Source: an uncultured bacterium (GTDB lineage: Bacteria > Patescibacteriota > Minisyncoccia > Phycocordibacterales > UBA6065). Taken from it: 44,830 bases of DNA. Location of the stretch: the NCBI GenBank assembly GCA_903842365.1, contig CAIMLU010000004.1, forward strand, positions 1-44,830, read 5' to 3'. Shown here one piece after another: positions 30,145 through 37,330 of this stretch. Position 1 is the stretch's first letter. Every line of letters starts with the position of its first letter. The notes under the pieces were generated by a model, which saw only the letters and a program-made list of their open reading frames with translations, was not told where the DNA came from and did no database searches. Made by a program: the position numbers and the translations under genes.

Positions 30145-30399
30145 ATGAATGGTATTGGTGATTATTTAAAGAGATACGTAGGGATTCATAGTGCTCTTGA
30201 ACAAAAAAAAAATATTTTTAGCGGTGTTGTTTTTGATGTGTTGCATGTTGATATTTCAAAAAAAACAATTCAATTTAAAGACACGACCGTTTCTATTTCT
30301 GGTTTAAATTCAAGCGAGCGAACTCTTCTGTTCTTAAAGAAGAAAAACCTCATTGAAGGGTGTTTGAAAAAAGGATTGGTTATTATTGAAATACGATAA
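30145..30399 (+). CDS. small hypothetical protein downstream of dnaN
   Basis: 84 aa, 4-bp gap to dnaN, same strand. Confidence 0.65.
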   Translation: MNGIGDYLKRYVGIHSALEQKKNIFSGVVFDVLHVDISKKTIQFKDTTVSISGLNSSERTLLFLKKKNLIEGCLKKGLVIIEIR

Positions 30400-30443
30400 A
30401 AAAATCTCCCCTAAGGGAGATTTTTTTATCGTATTTCAATAAT
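30382..30443. terminator. long palindromic terminator spanning both convergent gene ends
   Basis: perfect 29-bp arms ATTATTGAAATACGATAAAAAAATCTCCC / GGGAGATTTTTTTATCGTATTTCAATAAT, loop CTAA. Confidence 0.93.
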
Positions 30444-32949
30444 TGAATGATATGGTTTTTTCTGTTTTGTTAAATATTGAATCCGTTACCTCAAAAGTGA
30501 GTTTGTTTACCCCTGCTTTTGCGTTCAACATTTTTTTTCCATCGAGTGTTATTTTTTGATTTTGACCAATTGCTGAGCCTATATACATATCGTTGAGGTA
30601 TATGTTTGTTTTTGTGATAGGGAACCTTCGTTCATTTGCGATATGTATTTCATATACCGAGTCCCCATTTAAAGTGTCGTTTTCATTAATACCTGTTATT
30701 TGAATTACAGGCATATTTTCTGGTACATGAACATTGTCATATCCTGTTGGCTGTGCAATATTTGCTTGGCTTATATTGTTGTTCTGTACCCATTTTTGGA
30801 CACCCGCTTCCCAATGTTCAAACTGAGAATCTTTTGTTGGGTCTTCGGGTTTTTCACCTCGTGGGTTATTTTTATTAACCCAATAAAGAATGCTATGGAT
30901 ATTTGGTAGTACTCGATCCTCCTTTGTTTCTTCTGGTGTTAGGTTTGTTGCAAGCTTTCCTGATATAGAATCAATGGTGTATACATCACCACCTTCCCAA
31001 ACACCACGGAGGACTGGTTTAAGGCGTGGTGGAATATCCTCTGGTTTCTTGAAGTATTCTTTTGGGACGGTATCGAGTGCTATTTTCATAATATCACTCC
31101 AGATCGGAGCAACTATTTGACCGGCAACCTTTTTCTCCATAGGACTATTGTTGTTGTTTCCAGCCCACACACCTACGGCGATATTGGGACTAAATCCAAT
31201 CGTCCAAGCATCGCGATAATCATTCGTGGTACCTGTCTTAACAGCAATATCACGGTTGTTGAAATAGAGTACTGATCGTGGTCCGTATGCGGGTGTTCGC
31301 GCTGTGTTGTCACTCAATACATCTGCTATTGTACGTGCTGTGTTCGGTGATAGAACAGATCCCTCGTTTGTTCTTCGTACATATAATTCTTCGCCCGCTT
31401 GGTTTTTAACCGAGAGAATTGCATTGTGTGTTTTATAATATCCATCCGACGCAAATACGGCGTATGCATTTGTCATATTAAGGAGTGAAACTTCACCACC
31501 ACCAAGCACAAGGGTTAATCCATATCTATCTGGATCATCAAGGGAAGATAGTCCCATTGCTTGGGCAGTTTTTATTGCATTAGGAAGACCTGCAAGATAG
31601 AGCGTTTTAATCGCTGGTATGTTGATTGATTGCGCAAGTGCGTTACGCATGGTGATGGGTCCTCTAAAAATCCCATCATAATTTTCTGGGTGGTAGCATG
31701 TTTTTGGATCGATATCTCTGTAGTTCTTCGGTGTACCATCAATGGTACATTCAGTGCTAAATTCTGTTGGAACATCAAAAAGAACAGTATCTGGTGTAAA
31801 CCCTTTTTCAAATGCGGTTGCATACACAATGGGTTTCATGGTTGAACCTGGTTGCCTATTTGCAGTTGTTATATTGAAGTTTCCATCAATTTCTTTGTCA
31901 AAGTAATTCCTTGACCCAACCATGGTTTGAATATTTCCTGTTTTAGGATCAAGTATGACGATACCCAAATTCTCAGCGTTAAAATTTTTCTCATTACTTA
32001 ATGCACGTTCTTTCGCAAGCTTCTCAACCTTGTCTTGTAGCTCGTAATTTAGGGTTGTTTTTATGGTCAATCCACCACTATTGATTATATCTACGCCAAA
32101 TTCTTTTTCTAATTCATCTTTTACAAACATTACAAAATGAGGTGCTTTTATTCCAAAACTACGTTGTGTTTTAAATTCAACTTTTTCAGCACGTGCAGCA
32201 GCATGGGTTTTATTATCAATAAAACCAATCTCAAGCATTTTGTTCAATACGAGATTTTTACGGGCATCGAGTTTATCTTTATTGTTTCCATAAGGAGAGT
32301 AGGTTGTTGGTGCTTGTGGGATTGCTGCAAGATATGCCGCTTCTGCAACAGAAACATCTTTTGCCGTTTTACCAAAAAATTCTTGAGAGGCTTCTTCTAC
32401 GCCATAAACATTGCCACCATATGGTGATTCATTTAGATACACCCCTAAAATCTCATCTTTTGAAATTGTTTGTGTGAGTTTGATTGCAAGCACCCACTCT
32501 TTAATTTTTCGTGTGATTGATTTGTCCTGAGTAAGGAGTGAATTTTTTATTACTTGCTGTGTAATGGTTGACCCACCTTGAGAATACCCACCACTGGTAA
32601 TATTTGCGAGAATTGCACGTAGAAAGGAAATTGGACGAATTCCCATATTTTCATAAAAAGTATCATCCTCAATTGCTACAGCAGCCTTTTTTATGTTATC
32701 TGATATATCGTCTGTGGGAACAACTGTTCTTCGTGATCCTTTAAAAATGTCATAGAGGAGTATCGTACCTGTATTATCGTAAATTTTTGTTGATTGTGAT
32801 ACTTTGCGTTGCTCAAATGAGTTAAGATCGGGTATTCGAAATGTAGAGAGCCAGATTAGGACACATGCGCATGTAATAAATACAAAAGAGGCGAGTGTTA
32901 AAGCGATGTGATGTCTACGAGTATTTTTGTGGTGTGCATGTTTCTTCAT
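30436..32949 (-). CDS. class A penicillin-binding protein (transglycosylase/transpeptidase)
   Basis: EDDTFYENMGI, STITQQVIKNSLL, transpeptidase RQPGSTMKPIVYATAFE, SINIPAIKTL, KTGTTNDYRDAWTIGFSP. Confidence 0.95.
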   Translation of the reverse strand: MKKHAHHKNTRRHHIALTLASFVFITCACVLIWLSTFRIPDLNSFEQRKVSQSTKIYDNTGTILLYDIFKGSRRTVVPTDDISDNIKKAAVAIEDDTFYENMGIRPISFLRAILANITSGGYSQGGSTITQQVIKNSLLTQDKSITRKIKEWVLAIKLTQTISKDEILGVYLNESPYGGNVYGVEEASQEFFGKTAKDVSVAEAAYLAAIPQAPTTYSPYGNNKDKLDARKNLVLNKMLEIGFIDNKTHAAARAEKVEFKTQRSFGIKAPHFVMFVKDELEKEFGVDIINSGGLTIKTTLNYELQDKVEKLAKERALSNEKNFNAENLGIVILDPKTGNIQTMVGSRNYFDKEIDGNFNITTANRQPGSTMKPIVYATAFEKGFTPDTVLFDVPTEFSTECTIDGTPKNYRDIDPKTCYHPENYDGIFRGPITMRNALAQSINIPAIKTLYLAGLPNAIKTAQAMGLSSLDDPDRYGLTLVLGGGEVSLLNMTNAYAVFASDGYYKTHNAILSVKNQAGEELYVRRTNEGSVLSPNTARTIADVLSDNTARTPAYGPRSVLYFNNRDIAVKTGTTNDYRDAWTIGFSPNIAVGVWAGNNNNSPMEKKVAGQIVAPIWSDIMKIALDTVPKEYFKKPEDIPPRLKPVLRGVWEGGDVYTIDSISGKLATNLTPEETKEDRVLPNIHSILYWVNKNNPRGEKPEDPTKDSQFEHWEAGVQKWVQNNNISQANIAQPTGYDNVHVPENMPVIQITGINENDTLNGDSVYEIHIANERRFPITKTNIYLNDMYIGSAIGQNQKITLDGKKMLNAKAGVNKLTFEVTDSIFNKTEKTISFNY

Positions 32950-32956
32950 AGGTGTA

Positions 32957-32984
32957 ATAATACGCTAAACACGCAAGGTAACAA
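32957..32984 (-). promoter_or_regulatory. promoter of PBP gene, leaderless type
   Basis: - strand TTGTTA-N16-TATTAT, then 7 nt to ATG at 32949. Confidence 0.5.
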
Positions 32985-33019
32985 GACAAAGGGCTCCGTT
33001 TCTGATAAATTTTTAACCT

Positions 33020-34252
33020 ATGATAGGAATGTTTAAAAAACACACGGTTGTGATTGATGAGTTTCGTATAAACGAATTGCTGGAACGCTCTGTTGAAAAT
33101 ATCTTTCCAAACAAAGAAGTTTTAAAAAAAGCACTCATGTCTGGAAAGAAGCTTTCTTTTTATTTTGGTATTGATCCAACGGGCCCAACTATACATATGG
33201 GTCACCTTATCCCTATATTGGTAGCACAGAAGCTTCAAAACTTGGGGCACCACATTATTCTCCTTATGGGTGATTTTACAGCAATGATTGGTGATCCAAC
33301 AGACAAATCAACAACCCGAAAACAACTCACCAGAAAAGAGGTTTTAATAAACCTGTCTGCGTACAAAAAACAACTTGCTCGATTTATTCGCCTTACCGGT
33401 CACAATAAGGCTCAAATTGTTTTTAACAGCACATGGTTGGGTCAAATGAGATTTGATGATGTTGTTCGTTTAACATCACTTATGACGGTTGATCAAATGC
33501 TCAAACGAGATATGTTTGATAAACGTGTGCAAGAAGGAAAACCAATTTTTATCCATGAGTTTTTATACCCCTTAATGCAGGGGTATGACAGTGTTGCGCT
33601 TGATGTTGATGGTGAAATTGGTGGGAATGATCAAACGTTCAACATGCTTACCGGTCGTGACCTTATGAAAACCATTAAAAAGAAGGAGAAGTTTGTGATT
33701 GCAACAAAACTCCTCGTAGACCCTTCTGGTAAGAAGATGGGTAAAAGTGAGGGTAATATGATTATGCTCTCTGATTCACCAAGTGATATGTTTGGAAAAG
33801 TGATGAGTTGGTCGGATGCGATGATTATTCCAGGATTTACGTACTGCACCTCAGTGCCTATGAAAAATATTCACGCTGCACAAGAACGCCTTAATCAAGG
33901 CAATAACCCTCGTGATGAGAAAGCGTCTCTTGCTGAAGCTTTTGTCGAGATGAATTACGGTAAGGAGGCGGCACAAAAAGCACAAACCTCATTTTTTAAT
34001 TCATTCTCAAAAAAAGAAATGAGTGAAGATGCATTGGTTGTTGTGTGTGAGGAAGGTGATGATCTTGCGACAAAACTTATCGAAGCGAACATTATTCCAT
34101 CAAAATCAGAATTACGCCGTCTTATTTTAGCTGGTTCTATTTTTAATGTCTCACAAAATGAAAAAGTATCACTTGAGTCATTTAAGATATTTAAGTCTGG
34201 TAATCTTAAAATAGGGAAGCATCGATTTGTAAGGATTGAGTGTGCTGAGTAA
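33020..34252 (+). CDS. tyrS: tyrosyl-tRNA synthetase
   Basis: FYFGIDPTGPTIHMGHLIPILVAQKL (HIGH-like), DPSGKKMGKSEGNMIML (KMSKS-like), C-terminal S4. Confidence 0.94.
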   Translation: MIGMFKKHTVVIDEFRINELLERSVENIFPNKEVLKKALMSGKKLSFYFGIDPTGPTIHMGHLIPILVAQKLQNLGHHIILLMGDFTAMIGDPTDKSTTRKQLTRKEVLINLSAYKKQLARFIRLTGHNKAQIVFNSTWLGQMRFDDVVRLTSLMTVDQMLKRDMFDKRVQEGKPIFIHEFLYPLMQGYDSVALDVDGEIGGNDQTFNMLTGRDLMKTIKKKEKFVIATKLLVDPSGKKMGKSEGNMIMLSDSPSDMFGKVMSWSDAMIIPGFTYCTSVPMKNIHAAQERLNQGNNPRDEKASLAEAFVEMNYGKEAAQKAQTSFFNSFSKKEMSEDALVVVCEEGDDLATKLIEANIIPSKSELRRLILAGSIFNVSQNEKVSLESFKIFKSGNLKIGKHRFVRIECAE

Positions 34253-34285
34253 CAAAAAAGCCCTTATGAGGGCTTTTTTGTTACT
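34248..34285. terminator. bidirectional palindromic terminator
   Basis: perfect 17-bp arms AGTAACAAAAAAGCCCT / AGGGCTTTTTTGTTACT, loop TATG. Confidence 0.92.
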
Positions 34286-34589
34286 ACCAATTATTTTCCT
34301 TGAATTCTTCTGGTAAAAAATCATCTGTATCGGTTTCAAGTCCATTGTTTGCCGTGCTATTTTCATCAGATCCATAGTACGCATCTTGCTCGTCCTCACC
34401 CTCATCGCTTGTTATTTTTTTTGGATCAAAATCCTCCTCTGCTTCCTCAAGTGGAACCACCCCTTCTTTAAACTCTTTTGGTTCAGGTGGTTCAGTTTCA
34501 GTTATCTTTTCTTCACCTTCTGTAACCTCAACGTCTTTTTCGACAAATTTATTTTCCGTTGCAGTTTTTTTTGTTGTTTTTGTTGCCAT
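34284..34589 (-). CDS. small acidic hypothetical protein
   Basis: Lys/Thr-rich N-terminus followed by very acidic tail; ends at convergent terminator. Confidence 0.6.
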   Translation of the reverse strand: MATKTTKKTATENKFVEKDVEVTEGEEKITETEPPEPKEFKEGVVPLEEAEEDFDPKKITSDEGEDEQDAYYGSDENSTANNGLETDTDDFLPEEFKENNW

Positions 34590-34678
34590 AATTCGTTGCG
34601 TGATCATTATCTATGGGTTTAAATGTATTTTTACCAAATGGTTTTTCCCTTGGGAAGTGGTTTGTGTGGATAAGTGGT

Positions 34679-35161
34679 TTATAAAAACAAAAAACGTTCT
34701 GTGGCAAATAGTGTGAGCCCTATTGCGATTGCGTCATACTCATCATCGAGCGCGTCTTTCTCAAACCTTGTAAGTTTTTTTACCATAAAAACAACTTGTT
34801 TTTTATCGCTTTTTCCATATCCTGTTACAGCGATTTTTATATGTGCTGGGCTGTATTCAAACACCTGTAGTCCTGATTGAACACACGTTGCTAATAGTGC
34901 ACCCCGTGCCTCAGCTACAAGGAGCGCTGTTTTTTTGTTTGCGGAAAAGAAGAGTGTTTCAATTGCGAGTGCCGTTGGTTTGTATTCCTCAATAATTCTT
35001 ACCACCTCTTGTGCAATAAGGTTAAGCCTCTTTGGGTGTGATTCTTTGATTGATGTATGAAAACAGTCCGAATACACGATGGTTTCTTTTGTTGATTGTG
35101 TTTTTTCTAAAATAGCGATGCCTAAACGTTCGTATCCAGGGTCAATTGCGAGTATCCTCAT
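34679..35161 (-). CDS. ruvC: crossover junction endodeoxyribonuclease RuvC
   Basis: MRILAIDPGYERLGIAIL, ALAIETLFF, ARGALLATC, KLTRFEKDALDDEYDAIAIGLT. Confidence 0.94.
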   Translation of the reverse strand: MRILAIDPGYERLGIAILEKTQSTKETIVYSDCFHTSIKESHPKRLNLIAQEVVRIIEEYKPTALAIETLFFSANKKTALLVAEARGALLATCVQSGLQVFEYSPAHIKIAVTGYGKSDKKQVVFMVKKLTRFEKDALDDEYDAIAIGLTLFATERFLFL

Positions 35162-35202
35162 ATGGTGACTATACACTGGGTGCTATTACAAATACAAGCA
35201 AT

Positions 35203-35230
35203 ATAAAACCGCTTACATAAGCGGTTTTAT
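35203..35230. terminator. hairpin between yebC and ruvC
   Basis: ATAAAACCGCTTA CA TAAGCGGTTTTAT. Confidence 0.7.
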
Positions 35231-35233
35231 TGA

Positions 35234-35761
35234 TTAGTCAACATTAGTGAACACTTCTTGCACCTCATCGTTATCTTCAAGTGCATCAACAAGTTTTTCA
35301 AGAAGGATTAGATCTTCATCAGAGAGGGGAACGGTTGTTGATGCTGTCCATGAGGAACCTTCTCGTTTGAATGCCCACGACGCACTCCCTATTGCGGCGA
35401 GAGCAAACCCGTTCTCGGTAAGTATATGTTTTATTTCTTGAGCCGCTTTGTTTTTATTCGACGTAAGCGCTTCAATAATAATTGCTGATCCACCCGGACC
35501 GTATGTTTCATAGGTTATAGATTCAAGTCCAACTGATCCTTCTGTTGCTTTTTTTATCGCACGATCAATTGCATCGTTTGGCATGTTAACCTCTCTTGCC
35601 CTTTCGATTGCCGTTCGGAGTCCTGGGGCGTCTTTATTTCCTTTTGCTTTACGCGCTTCATCGGTTATAAGTCTTGAAAATTTTGAGAAGTGTTTCGATT
35701 TTTGAGCGTCAGTCTTGGCTTTCTTATGCTTTATCTGTGACCATTTATTATGTCCTGACAT
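35234..35761 (-). CDS. yebC: YebC/PmpR family regulatory protein, short form
   Basis: MSGHNKWSQIKHKKAKTDAQKSKHFSKFSRLI, YGPGGSAIIIEALTSNKNK, C-terminal LVDALEDNDEVQEVFTN. Confidence 0.93.
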   Translation of the reverse strand: MSGHNKWSQIKHKKAKTDAQKSKHFSKFSRLITDEARKAKGNKDAPGLRTAIERAREVNMPNDAIDRAIKKATEGSVGLESITYETYGPGGSAIIIEALTSNKNKAAQEIKHILTENGFALAAIGSASWAFKREGSSWTASTTVPLSDEDLILLEKLVDALEDNDEVQEVFTNVD

Positions 35762-35798
35762 TTTTTTAAATGTTACTTTTCTGTGTAATAGAAGTTAC

Positions 35799-36827
35799 CT
35801 ATATGGTATCGCGCATGTGATCGTATCCTTTTGCTGTTACGGTACGTCCGCGAGGTGTTCTTTCTATAAGGCCCAGCTTGAGAAGGTATGGCTCATATAC
35901 TTCCTCAACTGTTTCTTGTTCTTCGGAAAGTGAGGCGGCAACTGTATTGAGTCCAACAGGACCACCTCCAAAAGTATTAATGATGGCATGGAGTAGTTCG
36001 CGATCGGACTTATTGAGTCCCAAAGAGTCAATACCGAGCATTGTGAGGGTTTCTTCGACGATACTACGTGATATGGTTGTTTTTCGTATTTGTGCCAAAT
36101 CACGAACGCGTTTAAGAAGAAAGTTCGCGGTTCGCGGTGTAAACCTACTTCGTTCGGCAATTACAAGTGCTGATGGTGTATCCATTTCTACACCCAAGAG
36201 CTTTGCAGATCGTTTAATAATCTCCTCTATTTCGTTTTTTGAATAAAATTCAAGTTTGTGTACGCCTCCAGAAAATCGTGATCGAAGTGGGGAAGAGAGG
36301 AGTGCGACTTTTGTTGTAGCACCAACAAGTGTAAAAGGTGGAAGGTCGAGCTGGATGGTTCGCGCCGAGGGGCCTTTGCCGATAATGATATCAAGTACCC
36401 CTGATTCCATTGCTGGATAAAGGACTTCCTCGATTGATTTATTAAGTCTATGTATTTCATCTATAAAAAGAACGTCTCCTGAGGATAGATTAGTGAGTAT
36501 TGATGCTAAATCACCAACTTTTTCAATTGCAGGGCCTGAGGTTTGTTTCATTTGAGCACCAAGTTCTTTTGCAACAAGGTGTGCGAGTGTTGTTTTTCCA
36601 AGACCTGGTGGACCGTAAAAAAGGATGTGTTCAGGTGGGTGATTACGTTCTTTTGCAGCAGATAAAAGGATTTTAAGATTCTCTTTTATTGATACCTGTC
36701 CAACGTATTCATCCCACGAGGAAGGTCGTAGTGTTTGGTCAAGAAAAAGAGAGTCGCCTTTAGAAAAGGCTTGATTTTCCTTGCTATTATTGGCATCTAG
36801 AGGTTGAGGGCGAGAAGGGCTTGACAT
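35799..36827 (-). CDS. ruvB: Holliday junction branch migration helicase RuvB
   Basis: LRPSSWDEYVGQVSIKENLKI, FYGPPGLGKTTLAHLVAKEL, LFIDEIHRL, RFTPRTANFLLKRVRD. Confidence 0.96.
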   Translation of the reverse strand: MSSPSRPQPLDANNSKENQAFSKGDSLFLDQTLRPSSWDEYVGQVSIKENLKILLSAAKERNHPPEHILFYGPPGLGKTTLAHLVAKELGAQMKQTSGPAIEKVGDLASILTNLSSGDVLFIDEIHRLNKSIEEVLYPAMESGVLDIIIGKGPSARTIQLDLPPFTLVGATTKVALLSSPLRSRFSGGVHKLEFYSKNEIEEIIKRSAKLLGVEMDTPSALVIAERSRFTPRTANFLLKRVRDLAQIRKTTISRSIVEETLTMLGIDSLGLNKSDRELLHAIINTFGGGPVGLNTVAASLSEEQETVEEVYEPYLLKLGLIERTPRGRTVTAKGYDHMRDTI

Positions 36828-36849
36828 ATAAAATACTTTATGCTAGACT
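36821..36849 (+). promoter_or_regulatory. sigma70-like promoter for putative ncRNA
   Basis: TTGACA(36821-36826)-N17-TAGACT(36844-36849) with TGn (TGC) extended -10. Confidence 0.65.
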
Positions 36850-36855
36850 ACAAGT

Positions 36856-37205
36856 ACAAGCTCGATTGGTAAGAGCTTGTCTCGTTTCAGAGCTATGAAT
36901 CTCTAAGGAATTAAGTCTTCACGGCTTACTAGTGTTTCCTTTGAGGACGTTCTGGTTAATACTTCGGTATTTTACTGGGCCTATCCTTGAAACAACATTT
37001 AACTTACGCGGGCGTCGCTTAAGTATTCCTTGGAGATTTATGGCCCGGAATCTCTTTCAAACCTCGCCCTCATGTGTGCGGGGTTTGTTGTTTGAACTGT
37101 ACTCTCTGTTTCAAAAGAGTGCAATGTGTACAACGTAAAAGGACACAAAAGTCTGTTAAAATCAAAAAACACCAGGAATTTCCTCATGTTTTTTGATTTG
37201 TCTTT
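36856..37205 (+). ncRNA. unclassified structured RNA (putative)
   Basis: own promoter, at least six hairpins including a UUCG tetraloop, and a terminator; no convincing ORF. Confidence 0.55.
37159..37204 (+). terminator. terminator of putative ncRNA
   Basis: AAATCAAAAAACA / TGTTTTTTGATTT perfect 13-bp arms with inner AGGAA/TTCCT, then TCTTTT. Confidence 0.7.
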
Positions 37206-37330
37206 TAATCTGACGGGTGACCTAATTCTTCTGAGTGAAGCTGTTGGTGATTGAAAGCGTTCCTGTTGTGCGAGGTTTCTTTGGGCGAATCTTATATATG
37301 TTGTCTGGGTGATGTTAAACCAAGTTTGGT

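Noticed and set aside
37002-37024. ACT TAC GCG GGC GTC GCT TAA resembles the end of a tmRNA tag (..YAGVA*) followed by a hairpin
   Set aside because: No tRNA-like domain, no GGnnTCGACGG 5' motif and no T-arm/CCA at the 3' end could be found, so tmRNA was not called; a covariance scan is still advisable.
36932-37138. 68-aa ORF MFPLRTFWLILRYFTG...
   Set aside because: Overlaps the hairpins of the putative ncRNA, has no RBS or recognisable domain, and composition looks random.
36856-37205. RNase P RNA (rnpB) candidate, because length and hairpin density fit
   Set aside because: The universally conserved P4-forming segments (e.g. GAGGAAAGTCC) are not present on either strand.
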